Below are positions 36,639 through 46,680 of a stretch of 64,000 nucleotides of DNA, piece by piece (positions within the stretch are counted from its first letter, which is position 1; each line of letters starts with the position of its first letter). The stretch is taken from positions 2,383,001 to 2,447,000 of the forward strand of contig NZ_CP051183.1 of NCBI RefSeq assembly GCF_012295615.1. Direction: 5' to 3'. The notes beneath the pieces were generated by a model. That model did not search any database, was not told the origin of the DNA, and saw nothing but the letters and a program-made list of their open reading frames with translations. The position numbers and the translations under genes are program-made. Source of the stretch: Bermanella marisrubri (GTDB lineage: Bacteria; Pseudomonadota; Gammaproteobacteria; Pseudomonadales; Oceanobacteraceae).

Positions 36639-38615
36639 TTAATCCGCCAAGGGCGTAATGCTGTCCATTATAACCTGTGCATTAAAGGCTTGTCTCAATG
36701 CCTGCACATTTTCATCATTTTCAATACTGTCCCTAGCCGCCTGCAACTTCTCAGCTTGCAAGCGCTGAGTGCGCTGCGCAGGCGTCTCATGGTGCATTGG
36801 GCCCTCGATGACCTGCACTCTATATTGGGCTGCAAACACTTGATTCAATGCCTGATTTAGGGCGTTTTTATGATTGTCATTAAATAAGCGCATGTGTGCC
36901 GCATCACTATGAAATACTAAGTCATCCCCTTGAACGGTCATTAAACAAGTATTCGCGGCCAAGTTCTTAAGCATGCCCTCCAAGGGCAAACGATGAAATA
37001 CCATGGCCCAGGTTTGCTCTGTTAGCGGTAAATCAGCAAATTCATCGGAGGCTGACTGTGTAGGCTCAGGTTCTGTCGTGACTCTTGCCACGGGCTCAGA
37101 AGCAGGTTGAGTCGCTTGGGGGTGCTCTGGCTGCCCCGTTTCCGCACTGTCGATTATTGGTTCTGCCGCAGAACCAGTCGGTTCAGTAACAGCCACCGGT
37201 GCTGTCTTAGCGTGTGCCTGCGCCTCGGGCTCATCGTCATCCCAAGGCGGTGCGTTGTCATCTACGACAACGTGTTCGGCGCTGATCTCGGCCTGAGACG
37301 CTTCAGGTTGCTGTGACGGCGTGACAGAAATTTCTTGGTTGGCTGGTGTCTCTACTATGTCTTGAATTTCGTCAACTTGCGGCTGACTTTTCTCTGGGGG
37401 CGTAGAAATCGATGTGGCCGGGTTCGGTTGCTGAACCTGGCGCTTAAGCTGCGCCAGATCAGGCTTTTTTACAGGGGCAGGCCCTCCAGCCGCACCTTGC
37501 GACTGAGCCGCTTGGGCTTCAGCCTGCTGACCAACCGGGGCGAAATTGAGCATGCGCAATAGCGTCATTTCTAAACCCGCCCTTGGTTCAGGCGCCAGTG
37601 GTAGATCGCGCTTTCCGGTCAGTGCTATTTGATACATGAGCTGTACCATCGCTGGGCTCATGGCACCTGCTAGTGTCATCACCTGCTCTTTATCCCCTTG
37701 GCTATTATCAACGGCCTCAGGAACTGCCTGCGCTAGCGCTATGCGATGTATTAAATTAATTAGGTCGGCAAGCAAATTATTGAAATCAACCGCATGCTCA
37801 GCCATTTGCGCAACAAGGGCCAGAGCTTGTGCTGCATCATTTTCAGCAAGGGCGATGGCTAATTGAAAAACTCGACCACGATCAACGGTGCCCAACATGG
37901 CCGCAACATCTTGCTCTTTGATCACGCCCTGACCAAAGCTAATAGCCTGATCGGTCAAACTTAGCGCATCACGCATACTGCCTTCCGCTGCGCGGCCTAA
38001 TAACCATAAACCAGGCTCTTCAAATTCTACACTTTCTTGCGCCAACACATTCTGCAAGTAGCCAACAATGCGCTCTGGCGTCATATTTTTTAAACTGAAC
38101 TGTAGGCAACGACTCAATATAGTCGCGGGCAATTTTTGCGGGTCTGTGGTTGCCAACAAGAATTTTACATGTGGAGGCGGTTCTTCCAGTGTTTTCAATA
38201 AGGCATTGAAACTGGAGTTGGAAAGCATGTGCACTTCGTCTATTAGGTAAACTTTATAGCGTCCACGAGTGGGCGCGTACTGCACGTTATCGAGAATCTC
38301 GCGGGTGTCTTCCACTTTGGTACGTGAGGCCGCATCCACTTCAATCAAATCCACGAAGCGACCTTGGCTAATCTCTTGGCAACTTTGGCAAGTGCCGCAC
38401 GGCTCAGAGCTAATACCCTGCTCGCAGTTTAAACACTTAGCAAGAATACGTGCGATGGTCGTTTTACCCACGCCTCGTGTGCCCGTGAACAAATACGCAT
38501 GGTGCAGGCGTTGGTTATCAAGCGCATTGATAAGAGCACGCATGACATGCTCTTGCCCGACGAGATCTTTAAAGAATTGTGGACGCCATTTACGCGCCAA
38601 TACTTGATAACTCAT
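36639..38615 (-). CDS. dnaX: DNA polymerase III subunits tau and gamma
   Basis: 658 residues (tau). AAA+ clamp-loader ATPase: Walker A GTRGVGKTTIARI (about residue 43-55), zinc site CLNCEQGISSEPCGTCQSC (about 64-82), Walker B LIDEVHML and sensor TTDPQKLP. Domain III ends near residue 370, then a long Pro/Ala/Gln/Glu-rich linker, then the C-terminal tau domain that binds DnaB and alpha. A complete -1 frameshift signal at codons 382-384 should make a gamma form of about 385 residues. 4.5S RNA lies just upstream, and ybaB and recR follow. Confidence 0.96.
   Translation of the reverse strand: MSYQVLARKWRPQFFKDLVGQEHVMRALINALDNQRLHHAYLFTGTRGVGKTTIARILAKCLNCEQGISSEPCGTCQSCQEISQGRFVDLIEVDAASRTKVEDTREILDNVQYAPTRGRYKVYLIDEVHMLSNSSFNALLKTLEEPPPHVKFLLATTDPQKLPATILSRCLQFSLKNMTPERIVGYLQNVLAQESVEFEEPGLWLLGRAAEGSMRDALSLTDQAISFGQGVIKEQDVAAMLGTVDRGRVFQLAIALAENDAAQALALVAQMAEHAVDFNNLLADLINLIHRIALAQAVPEAVDNSQGDKEQVMTLAGAMSPAMVQLMYQIALTGKRDLPLAPEPRAGLEMTLLRMLNFAPVGQQAEAQAAQSQGAAGGPAPVKKPDLAQLKRQVQQPNPATSISTPPEKSQPQVDEIQDIVETPANQEISVTPSQQPEASQAEISAEHVVVDDNAPPWDDDEPEAQAHAKTAPVAVTEPTGSAAEPIIDSAETGQPEHPQATQPASEPVARVTTEPEPTQSASDEFADLPLTEQTWAMVFHRLPLEGMLKNLAANTCLMTVQGDDLVFHSDAAHMRLFNDNHKNALNQALNQVFAAQYRVQVIEGPMHHETPAQRTQRLQAEKLQAARDSIENDENVQALRQAFNAQVIMDSITPLAD
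37437..37487 (-). promoter_or_regulatory. Programmed -1 ribosomal frameshift signal in dnaX
   Basis: On the minus strand, a Shine-Dalgarno-like GGAGGG (37487-37482) lies 11 bases before the slippery heptamer A-AAA-AAG (37470-37464, codons in zero frame). Six bases later comes a perfect 7-bp hairpin, CTGGCGC (37457-37451) / GCGCCAG (37443-37437), with a 7-base loop. In the -1 frame one sense codon (GCC) is followed by TGA, giving a gamma subunit of about 385 residues, as in E. coli dnaX. Confidence 0.85.
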
Positions 38616-38706
38616 GGAAATCTAAATAAGCCCTTAGGAATCAATATTATACGGACTAAAACGAGAGAGAATCATATAGGAGTATGAGGCAAGTTGCCAG
38701 AGAAGG

Positions 38707-38808
<102 letters not shown>

Positions 38809-38984
38809 CCATTGTCTTAAAAAACCTATGTAAATTCAACCGTTTATTGCGTTTTCACTAAAATCGAATATTAAGCTTAGTGACTCCAATCGAGAGATCT
38901 GCCTTATTAAATCCATGGCCACCTTGCAATCAACGAGGCTCAAACCCAGAATAAAGTAGTAAATTTTTTAGCAATGGTTATTTA

Positions 38985-39779
38985 ATGATCAAAGTTACTC
39001 CGCTACCGATTATCGAGCACAATGGAAACTACGCTTGGATTATTGAACATGCGGGCAAAGTCACCGTGGTGGATCCGGGCGATGCCCAACCCATTATCAA
39101 TCATCTTCGCGAACAAGACCTAGATTTAGACTACATCCTAGTCACCCACAAACACTGGGATCACGTAAACGGCATTTTAGATATGAAGAATGCATTTCCT
39201 AATGCTGTCGTATATGGCACTGGCCATGCTGATATTCCAGGATTAGATCACCCTATTTTAGGCGGCGAGCCACTGGAACTCATGGGCCTTAGTTGGAAAA
39301 CTTGGCATACACCGGGTCATACCTTGGACCATATTGTTTTTTACACAGAAACGACCAATCCAGAAGGAGAAAGCCAAGGCCATATTTTCAGTGGTGATAA
39401 CATATTCGCCTGTGGTTGCGGGCGCATGTTCGAAGGCACCGCTGATCAGTACTATGAATCATTGCAAAGCATTGTTAATTTGCCATTGGATACGATTATC
39501 TACTGCACCCATGAATACACTCTGGCGAACATTCAGTTTGCATTGCATGTCGAACCCAATAATACCTACATATTACATCGCCAAGATGTATGTACTGATC
39601 TACGAGATAAGGGTAAACCTACTTTACCTACAACCGTCGTTGAGGAATTGAAAAGTAACCCGTTTGTGCGATGTGATCAGCCAGACGTGGTTCGTGCTGC
39701 CGAACAAGCCAGTGGACAGGTTTTAGCCAAGCCTCAGGATGTCTTTGCAGTCATTAGAGATATGAAAGATCGCTTTTAG
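38985..39779 (+). CDS. gloB: Hydroxyacylglutathione hydrolase (glyoxalase II)
   Basis: 264 residues. Metallo-beta-lactamase motif THKHWDHVNG (about residue 52-61), HTPGHTLDHI (about 107), FSGDNIFACGCGRMFEGT (about 133-150) and CTHEYTLANIQFA. The C-terminal glutathione-binding HAGH-C domain is present. It hydrolyses S-lactoylglutathione to lactate and glutathione, detoxifying methylglyoxal. Single gene, with a MITE-like element beyond its end. Confidence 0.95.
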   Translation: MIKVTPLPIIEHNGNYAWIIEHAGKVTVVDPGDAQPIINHLREQDLDLDYILVTHKHWDHVNGILDMKNAFPNAVVYGTGHADIPGLDHPILGGEPLELMGLSWKTWHTPGHTLDHIVFYTETTNPEGESQGHIFSGDNIFACGCGRMFEGTADQYYESLQSIVNLPLDTIIYCTHEYTLANIQFALHVEPNNTYILHRQDVCTDLRDKGKPTLPTTVVEELKSNPFVRCDQPDVVRAAEQASGQVLAKPQDVFAVIRDMKDRF

Positions 39780-39837
39780 GATTGACTGAAAAAGGAATTC
39801 AATTTAAGCGGCCTTTTCGGACATGAAATAGCCTTAA

Positions 39838-40100
39838 GGGCACCTCTAATCTGTCAATTTGACTCTGCAAGACGCCTGTAGTGCTTTCCTTCAAGGAAGG
39901 CTTCGCCGCGTAATAACGAGTCCTTTCCCAGAAGTCTGACACCGAAGGAAGGTGATACAGGCCTTGCCCTTCGGGGCCTTGCTCGTGTTCCAATCTCTGT
40001 GTTGTGATATTTCGATTTAACCCGTTAGACCTTCAATACCACGCCTTGATCTTGAAACACGATCAAGGCCAGAGCTTAAAATGCCTGATTAGAGGTGCCC
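39838..40100. mobile_element. MITE-like element with 14-bp terminal inverted repeats and TTAA flanks
   Basis: GGGCACCTCTAATC (39838-39851) and GATTAGAGGTGCCC (40087-40100) are perfect inverted repeats, each flanked by TTAA (39834-39837 and 40101-40104), consistent with a 4-bp target duplication. The 263-bp interior codes for nothing convincing and holds several small palindromes. It sits between gloB and fbp. The TTAA target and short inverted repeats recall IS5-type elements; no matching transposase gene is in the window. Confidence 0.75.
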
Positions 40101-40156
40101 TTAAAAAGTCACTTTGTGTACAATGGCTCGATTATCAAAATTACCTAGGTTGATTC

Positions 40157-41125
40157 ATGCAGACCGTTCAAACCATTCTTGAAAAACACCGCGTATCGGA
40201 TTCTCTAGCACAAGCCATTCATTGCGTATTAGATTGCAGCAAAGAAATTTCCGTTCTATTGCAAAAAGGGGCTATGGCCGGCGTACTGGGCAGTGCTGAA
40301 AATGAAAACGTGCAAGGTGAGACTCAGAAGAAATTGGATGTGATCTCCAATGATTTGCTAAAAGAGCGCCTAGCGGAATGCCCTGTTGTAGCAGGTATTG
40401 CCAGTGAAGAGGAAGATTTACCCGTAGCCGCCAACGAAGATGGCCAATATTTAGTGATTTATGATCCTTTGGATGGCTCCAGTAATATCGATATTAATGT
40501 CACTGTAGGCACGATCTTTTCAATCCTACCAAGTCGCGGCGAAGACCCTTCTAAAGAAGCCACCTACTTACAAAACGGTCGCCAACAAGTGGCCGCGGGT
40601 TATGTGCTTTATGGCCCTGCCACTATGCTCGTGATGAGTACCGGTAAAGGTGTAGACATTTTTACTCTAGACCCAACTTCAAACGAATTTGTACTCACAC
40701 AAGAGCAGGTGCAAATCACCCCAAGCACAAAGGAGTTTGCCATTAACATGTCAAACCAGCGTTTTTGGGCCGAGCCTGTGCAAACATATGTAAGTGACTT
40801 ACTCGCTGGTGAAGAAGGCCCACTAGCAAAACGTTACAACATGCGTTGGATCGCGGCTATGGTGGCCGAAGTTCATCGTATTCTAAATCGCGGTGGTATT
40901 TTCATGTACCCGTGGGATAACCGTGAACCGAACAAGCCTGGCAAATTGCGTTTGATGTACGAAGGAAATCCAATGTCTATGTTGGTAGAACAGGCAGGTG
41001 GTTTATCGGTGAATGGCGAGATCAATATAATGGATATAGAGCCAGAAAAAATTCACCAGCGCGTACCTGTTTTCTTGGGCAGTAAAGAAGAAGTGGAAAA
41101 AGCTTTGAGCTATCACAAAGCCTAA
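40157..41125 (+). CDS. fbp: Fructose-1,6-bisphosphatase class 1
   Basis: 322 residues, the standard size. The metal-binding signature [18 protein letters not shown] (about residue 110-127), the upstream GIASEEED acidic site and the C-terminal [21 protein letters not shown] are intact. It makes fructose 6-phosphate in gluconeogenesis, which fits growth on fatty acids and amino acids. Its promoter region is squeezed by the MITE ending 57 bp upstream. Confidence 0.96.
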   Translation: MQTVQTILEKHRVSDSLAQAIHCVLDCSKEISVLLQKGAMAGVLGSAENENVQGETQKKLDVISNDLLKERLAECPVVAGIASEEEDLPVAANEDGQYLVIYDPLDGSSNIDINVTVGTIFSILPSRGEDPSKEATYLQNGRQQVAAGYVLYGPATMLVMSTGKGVDIFTLDPTSNEFVLTQEQVQITPSTKEFAINMSNQRFWAEPVQTYVSDLLAGEEGPLAKRYNMRWIAAMVAEVHRILNRGGIFMYPWDNREPNKPGKLRLMYEGNPMSMLVEQAGGLSVNGEINIMDIEPEKIHQRVPVFLGSKEEVEKALSYHKA

Positions 41126-41139
41126 AATCAATAATATCT

Positions 41140-41170
41140 AGGTAAGTCAGTCGTCTAATCTGGCTTACCT
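41140..41170. terminator. Terminator between fbp and the convergent GGDEF-EAL gene
   Basis: AGGTAAGTCAG (41140-41150) and CTGGCTTACCT (41160-41170) pair over 11 bp with one wobble and a 9-base loop; AT-rich sequence follows on both sides, so it may serve both genes. Confidence 0.7.
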
Positions 41171-41191
41171 AATTTATTCCTCTCGGTATTT

Positions 41192-43933
41192 CTACTCATC
41201 AAGCAATCGTAAAAACTCATCTTCCGGCACCGGCTTGCTTATTTGATAACCCTGCACATAATCGCATCCCATGGTTTTTAGCACTTCCACAGTTGCTTTA
41301 TCTTCAGCACCTTCTGCAACGACTGTGAGTGACAAGTTGTGGCCGAGATTAATAATCGAGTTCACGATGATGGCATCTTGATCATTACGGCACATGTTGC
41401 GCACAAACATTAAATCAATTTTAAGTGAATCAATGGGTAAACGCCGCAAATAAACAAGCGATGAATAACCGGTACCAAAATCATCTACACTGATGCTCAA
41501 GCCCAAACCGGATAGTTTATTTAACGTTTCTAACGCGCGATCCGGATCCACCATCAGTGCACTTTCTGTAATCTCCAACTCCAACTGCTGCGGCCGCACA
41601 TCATACTCTTCCAATTTAGCGTGAATATAAGGAACTAAATTATCATCCAATAAATTTCGGGTAGACACGTTCACAGATAATCGAACATCTTTTTGGCTTA
41701 GTTGGAATTTTTTAAGCTGATAAATAGCTTGATCCAATACCCACTCGGTCAAATCAATGATGATGTCACTCATTTCCGCCAACGGAATAAATTCACCTGG
41801 ACTGATCAACCCCATTTCAGGGTGCTGCCATCGAATTAGAGCTTCTGCTGCGGTTACGTGCCCAGTCTTTAAGTCCATTTTTGGTTGATAATGCAAAAAA
41901 AACTGATCTTGTTTTAATCCGCTATTAATCGCTGCCATTATGGCTAAACGCCGAGGGCTACCTTCATCTAGGTTGGCACTATAGCTAAGAATACCTCCCG
42001 GAGTATGTTTTGCCTTGTACATGGCGACATCTGCGCAACGCATTAGTGTGCCAACATCACTTCCGTTCTCTGGATAGCAACTAACCCCTAAACTGGCACT
42101 GACTTCCACATGAAGCTGACCCAGATCGAAAGCCTGCCTAAGCGCCGTTTGAATATCCTTGGCTAATTCGAGAACCTGAGCCGTGTTTTCAATAGTCGGA
42201 ATCACAATTGCAAATTCATCTCCACCAAGCCGGCATAACTTCGCATTAATAGGTTGCAAGTAATTATTTATCCGCTGCGGTATTTTTTTCAGCAGAACAT
42301 CGCCATAATTGTGACCAAGGGCATCGTTCACTTCTTTAAAGCGATCTAAATCAAAAAATAACAAACCAACTTTTAAACCAAATTGCTTAGCTAACTCTAT
42401 TTTTTCATCTAACAATTCTGATAATGCATTGCGGTTCGGCAACCCAGTCAGATCATCGTGACGAGTTTTATATTCAAGACGTTCGATGTGTGTCCGATTC
42501 TCGGTAATATCCCGTGTCATCAGCCAGATGCCAAAAAGTTTATCATCATAGATTTCGGCCATAGTTGTGCACTGCAGCCATAAGACTTCGCCTGACGAAT
42601 TAATGAAGCGAGTTTCAATATTACTATTTGGATTACTACTTTGTAGTATGTACCGAATAACATGCTTAATACTCTTTGTATTCAGTATCAGTGTTGTATC
42701 GGCATTTTTAGGAACCTCAAATAAGGAACAAAATCGTTGATTAATTTGAGCGACTTGGCCATTCTCTAAAATCAGATCCCATTGCTTATCACTGTCTAAG
42801 TTAATATCCATGGCTGGATCGATTTTTAAATCTAGGATGGCATCATTACTATTTTGGATAAATGATCGATATCTTTTCGTATTTTGTTCGAGTTTTAATT
42901 GATCTTTCGAATGAGCTAATTCAAGTTGAATTTGATAGACCAGTATCGAAAGGAAATCGATGAAACCTTGTGAGAAGGTTTGTTTGTATGGTAATAGAAT
43001 AAATACAATTCCTAAAATCTGCTGATCATTATTGCGTATAACATAAGCCCATCGATCCTCGGCACTATATCCTGTCAGGCCATGGCTGGATGGCAGTAAT
43101 GCTTTGGCGTTATCATCTAGGTTAAACCATCCCTCAGCATTCTGGATCAATTCATCCGGCAATAATAATTCATCAAATATCTGTAATTCACTGTCTTGGG
43201 ACTGATGAGCTAAGTAGGTAAAGGACTGGTTTTGGCGGTCGTAACGTCCAAGATAAATCAACCCTTTTGGCAAAGCCTGATGAATGGCATCGACAACCAA
43301 ATTAATGACAGGTTTTTGCTGATAGTGACGATTTTCTGATAATTGATGAAGGAAGCTTTGTTGATCCCTAAGCGTCTGAATAGACACAGCCAGATATGCT
43401 GTTTTGTCATCGACCTCATTTCCCTCGTTCAATAAGAATTTATGAACTAGAAAGTCAATCGGCAGACCTTGTTTCACCTCCAATGAGATTTCATTCTGCC
43501 CCCAGTTGCACTCGGCAAATGGATTTGCTTGCTGAAGACTCTCTTGCAACATCTGAAAACTTTGATTTTTAAAAACGATTTTTCCGTACTGTTCAACACA
43601 GATCGAGGCTGGCATTTGTTTATACATTGCAGTCTGCCAAACCTGATCATGCTGAAGGCCCTCTAGATACTTTTTTGACTTTATATTGTCGTAAGCGATT
43701 GTTAACGCTGCTATCACAATCATTAAGACTACAAGATCAAATAGGTAAAATGGAATATTGGGCGTATCGATATAACCTAAAACGAACACCAATGATAAAA
43801 GCAACAGAACACCGACAAAGAGGATCGGCATCTGCCATTTCTTTACGTGCTGTGGATGACGAGCCGCCAGCGCTATACAAAATAAAAGCGCCAAAACTAG
43901 ACTGAACAATCTTAGGTAAAAATACTGTTCCAT
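41192..43933 (-). CDS. Membrane GGDEF-EAL protein (cyclic-di-GMP turnover)
   Basis: 913 residues from the ATG at 43933. Order: three or four membrane helices (first about 95 residues), a GAF/PAS-like sensory stretch (about 100-330), a PAS domain (about 350-455, ending WLMTRDITENR), GGDEF (about 465-620; LCRLGGDEFAIV intact) and EAL (about 640-900; EALIRW, ELEITESAL, VDDFGTGYSSL, VVAEGAED and YVQGYQ present). No RxxD inhibitory site precedes the GGDEF motif. Both catalytic motifs look intact, so it could make and degrade cyclic-di-GMP; phosphodiesterase activity is the safer guess. Single gene. Confidence 0.92.
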   Translation of the reverse strand: MEQYFYLRLFSLVLALLFCIALAARHPQHVKKWQMPILFVGVLLLLSLVFVLGYIDTPNIPFYLFDLVVLMIVIAALTIAYDNIKSKKYLEGLQHDQVWQTAMYKQMPASICVEQYGKIVFKNQSFQMLQESLQQANPFAECNWGQNEISLEVKQGLPIDFLVHKFLLNEGNEVDDKTAYLAVSIQTLRDQQSFLHQLSENRHYQQKPVINLVVDAIHQALPKGLIYLGRYDRQNQSFTYLAHQSQDSELQIFDELLLPDELIQNAEGWFNLDDNAKALLPSSHGLTGYSAEDRWAYVIRNNDQQILGIVFILLPYKQTFSQGFIDFLSILVYQIQLELAHSKDQLKLEQNTKRYRSFIQNSNDAILDLKIDPAMDINLDSDKQWDLILENGQVAQINQRFCSLFEVPKNADTTLILNTKSIKHVIRYILQSSNPNSNIETRFINSSGEVLWLQCTTMAEIYDDKLFGIWLMTRDITENRTHIERLEYKTRHDDLTGLPNRNALSELLDEKIELAKQFGLKVGLLFFDLDRFKEVNDALGHNYGDVLLKKIPQRINNYLQPINAKLCRLGGDEFAIVIPTIENTAQVLELAKDIQTALRQAFDLGQLHVEVSASLGVSCYPENGSDVGTLMRCADVAMYKAKHTPGGILSYSANLDEGSPRRLAIMAAINSGLKQDQFFLHYQPKMDLKTGHVTAAEALIRWQHPEMGLISPGEFIPLAEMSDIIIDLTEWVLDQAIYQLKKFQLSQKDVRLSVNVSTRNLLDDNLVPYIHAKLEEYDVRPQQLELEITESALMVDPDRALETLNKLSGLGLSISVDDFGTGYSSLVYLRRLPIDSLKIDLMFVRNMCRNDQDAIIVNSIINLGHNLSLTVVAEGAEDKATVEVLKTMGCDYVQGYQISKPVPEDEFLRLLDE

Positions 43934-44103
43934 AAACAATTAAGGTCGGGCTACAAAGCCCCATTACTCCAAATACGCCAACGGACGGAAAATACACGTG
44001 TCCCTAGTATATTTATAGTCTCTACCTGCCTACTTGGCCATTGACAGGACGGGGCTCTGCCCCTAATGTTCAGACAAAAAATGACAATATCTAAGGTTCG
44101 ACC

Positions 44104-44508
44104 ATGCCCTTTCTACCCATTACCGCGCTCTATGCATCAATATGCGCCCTAATTCTGCTTTACCTTGCCTATGACGTTGTACGTTTTCGCCAATCGCAAA
44201 AAAAAGGATTAGGCCACGATACGAAAGAACTACTTGTTGCAGGGCGAAACCATGCTAATGCTGCAGAGTACATGCCTATCGCCTTGCTGTTACTTGCATT
44301 GGCAGAAGTGAATGGTGCCGCCACCCTAATATTGCATGTGCTTGGCTTCACCTTCGTCGCCGCACGTTTTGGCCACGCTTATGGTTTCAAGAAAAGCTTG
44401 GGGAAAGTGCATATGGCTCGCTTTCACGGCACCTTGTTTACGTGGATTAGTATACTTGCGCTTGTCATCCTGAACTTGTGGTTGAGCTGGCCTTTCTTCT
44501 TAGTGTAA
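44104..44508 (+). CDS. MAPEG-family membrane protein
   Basis: 134 residues with four hydrophobic helices. The MAPEG hallmark GRNHANAAEYMPIALLLLALAE (helix 2) and the FVAARFGHAYGF segment are clear. Family members are membrane glutathione transferases or of unknown function in bacteria. A short GGGGC-TCT-GCCCC hairpin lies about 40 bp upstream (44051-44063). Confidence 0.88.
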   Translation: MPFLPITALYASICALILLYLAYDVVRFRQSQKKGLGHDTKELLVAGRNHANAAEYMPIALLLLALAEVNGAATLILHVLGFTFVAARFGHAYGFKKSLGKVHMARFHGTLFTWISILALVILNLWLSWPFFLV

Positions 44509-44564
44509 AGGGTCCTGCCCCAAACTCGCCAAAAACTGATTTACCCTGTTAAGGATTTATAATA

Positions 44565-45881
44565 ATGAGCTCCATGATTGAACGTCTCTTTTACTCCAAA
44601 GTCGGCCAAGGCCTATTGTCTGCAATGGGCGTAAAACCACCTGTTGATTTACCTCGCTTTGCTGGTGAAATCCCTTGGGTAAAAAACACAGTGGCAATGG
44701 CAGAACCAGCTCAAGAGTCCCTAGCACGCGTTCTTCACCAATGTGGTATCAACCATGAAGTCCGACAAGCAGATAAAAAATACGATGCTCACATCTTTGA
44801 CGCTTGCCAACTGCAAACCAGTGCGGATTTAAAATCACTTTACGACGATTTCTCCAAAGCCGCGAACGCACTAAACCCTACCGCAAAAGTTTTGATTATC
44901 GGTCGCAACCCTGAACGCTGTGACAGTGCTGAACAAGCTAGCGTTATGTCTGCTCTTAATGGCTTTACTCGATCGCTAGCAAAAGAACTCGGTCGTAAAG
45001 CTATTTATGTAAACCTGTTATACGTTGACCAAGACATTACAGACACTGCTGCTAGTAGCATCAATTTTTTATTAAGCGCTCGCGCAGCGTACGTAACTGG
45101 TCAGCCTCTAATAGTTAATCAGCATTCTGTTGAAGAAGCCAACTGGCAACAACCTCTGGCGGGGAAAACAGCGTTAGTTACAGGTGCTGCTCAAGGTATT
45201 GGTGCTGCTATTGCGAAAACACTCCATAGGGACGGTGCGCATATCATTGGCTTGGATATTCCACAAGCCGAGCAAGCACTTGAAAACACCATGTCAGAAG
45301 TAAACGGTACGGCTTTGTGCTTAGATATTACATCTGACACAGCAGCCGAAGATATTCAGCAAGCACTTAAGGGTGAGCCATTGGATATTTTGGTTCACAA
45401 CGCCGGCGTGACCCGAGATAAAACCATTGCTCGCATGCCAGAGCACTTTTGGGATATGGCCATTAACATCAATCTAAAGGCACCCATGTCCATCAATCAG
45501 GCTCTGGAGAAATCCGGTATGTTTGCAGAAGATGCTCGCGTAATCTGTATTAGTTCGATCAGCGGCATTGCAGGCAATGTTGGCCAAACCAATTACAGTG
45601 CCTCAAAATCAGGCATAGCAGGGTACGTCAGCGCACAATCCAAACAATGGCAAAATAGTAATCGTACCGTTAATGCCATCGCCCCTGGCTTTATTGAAAC
45701 CCAAATGACAGAACAGATTCCATTTATGACAAGAGAGATGGGACGTAGAATGAATTCCTTATCTCAAGGCGGTAAACCAGAGGATGTTGCAGAAGCCGTA
45801 GCATTTTTCGCGCAACCGGCCAGTGGTTCATTGAATGGTCAACTTTTGCGTGTTTGCGGTCAGTCGTTGCTTGGTGCATAA
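44565..45881 (+). CDS. High-molecular-weight 3-oxoacyl-ACP/CoA reductase (FabG4-type)
   Basis: 438 residues: an N-terminal flavodoxin-like domain of about 190 residues lacking its own catalytic motifs, then a complete short-chain dehydrogenase with VTGAAQGIGAAIAKTL (NAD(P) site, about residue 206), HNAGVTRD, the catalytic Ser in ISSISGIAG and Tyr-Lys in NYSASKSGIAGYV, and the family APGFIETQMT. The two-domain form matches FabG4 enzymes, which reduce long-chain 3-oxoacyl-CoA. It has a single-gene layout. Confidence 0.88.
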   Translation: MSSMIERLFYSKVGQGLLSAMGVKPPVDLPRFAGEIPWVKNTVAMAEPAQESLARVLHQCGINHEVRQADKKYDAHIFDACQLQTSADLKSLYDDFSKAANALNPTAKVLIIGRNPERCDSAEQASVMSALNGFTRSLAKELGRKAIYVNLLYVDQDITDTAASSINFLLSARAAYVTGQPLIVNQHSVEEANWQQPLAGKTALVTGAAQGIGAAIAKTLHRDGAHIIGLDIPQAEQALENTMSEVNGTALCLDITSDTAAEDIQQALKGEPLDILVHNAGVTRDKTIARMPEHFWDMAININLKAPMSINQALEKSGMFAEDARVICISSISGIAGNVGQTNYSASKSGIAGYVSAQSKQWQNSNRTVNAIAPGFIETQMTEQIPFMTREMGRRMNSLSQGGKPEDVAEAVAFFAQPASGSLNGQLLRVCGQSLLGA

Positions 45882-45908
45882 AACACTCTTTGCGCTTGGA
45901 TAGACAAT

Positions 45909-46538
45909 TTAAAAGAGGGTCTGACGACCCTCGTCATCCCACAACTGCCACTTACCATCCTGATATTTAAAGTATAGGCGTTCTTCAAAAGGCTTTGATT
46001 CACTTTCTAAAGCGCGCCGAAGCAGACGCATTTTACGATGCCGCAAATCCACTTGCTGAACCCAATCAGGTATATCCAAAACATACCAAGTGAGATAGAC
46101 CTCGGTCACATAGTTGGCATTGATGTGAGTTGGCTGTTGCACATCTAGCACCGATTTTAATTTAGGCCGACCGTAAAAAAAGCCCTGTTCCGAAACATAG
46201 GGATTCTCTTGATTAAGCGAATACAGGTAGCCTCCTACACTCACTTCTCGAAGCTCACCATACATCTGTTTTTCAGCAAGAAAACGCGTATTCTTTTTAT
46301 TAATCAATCCCAATTCAACCCAAGGCAGTAGTGCTTTCGCCATTGTCGCGTGTGTGCGCTCAATCTCAATAGGAAAATCAAATGGCAGAAAAAACAGCAA
46401 CTGTTGCTCAAACTCTTGTGCAAAAATAGACTGGATTTCTGCTGTGCTTGGCTTATTTGGTGCTTTGTGGCTGAAAAAATCCGCATGCACCGATGCTTGT
46501 ATCAAAAATAGAATCATAGCCCAAATGACTCGCTGCAT
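45909..46538 (-). CDS. Exported protein of unknown function
   Basis: 209 residues from the ATG at 46538 (the frame opens 8 codons earlier). A signal peptide of about 18 residues (ASVHA) precedes a soluble, Phe/Tyr-rich protein with LPFDFPIEIERTHATMAKALLPWVELGL and a C-terminal LYFKYQDGKWQLWDDEG. No motif recognised; probably periplasmic. It converges with fabG4-like and is divergent from olsB. Confidence 0.65.
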   Translation of the reverse strand: MQRVIWAMILFLIQASVHADFFSHKAPNKPSTAEIQSIFAQEFEQQLLFFLPFDFPIEIERTHATMAKALLPWVELGLINKKNTRFLAEKQMYGELREVSVGGYLYSLNQENPYVSEQGFFYGRPKLKSVLDVQQPTHINANYVTEVYLTWYVLDIPDWVQQVDLRHRKMRLLRRALESESKPFEERLYFKYQDGKWQLWDDEGRQTLF

Positions 46539-46680
46539 ATTTCCCAAACCCCTATCTCTCACCTTTCATTCAAGGTTAGCTCAACATCATGCGTTTAACA
46601 GCTTGTTCACTAAGCTGTCACCCCACTGTCATATTGATTTTCTACCGTAAATAAAGTTAATCATCGCAAGGAGATGTGCC

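Noticed and set aside
36630-36860. Plus-strand frames opposite dnaX, ybaB and recR
   Set aside because: All lie antisense to conserved genes with full-length matches to their families.
39799-39993. 64-codon minus-strand frame inside the MITE-like element
   Set aside because: It crosses the terminal inverted repeat, has no ribosome-binding site and no protein-like composition.
44051-44063. GGGGC-TCT-GCCCC as terminator or riboswitch
   Set aside because: A 5-bp stem with a 3-base loop and no T-run is too small to call.
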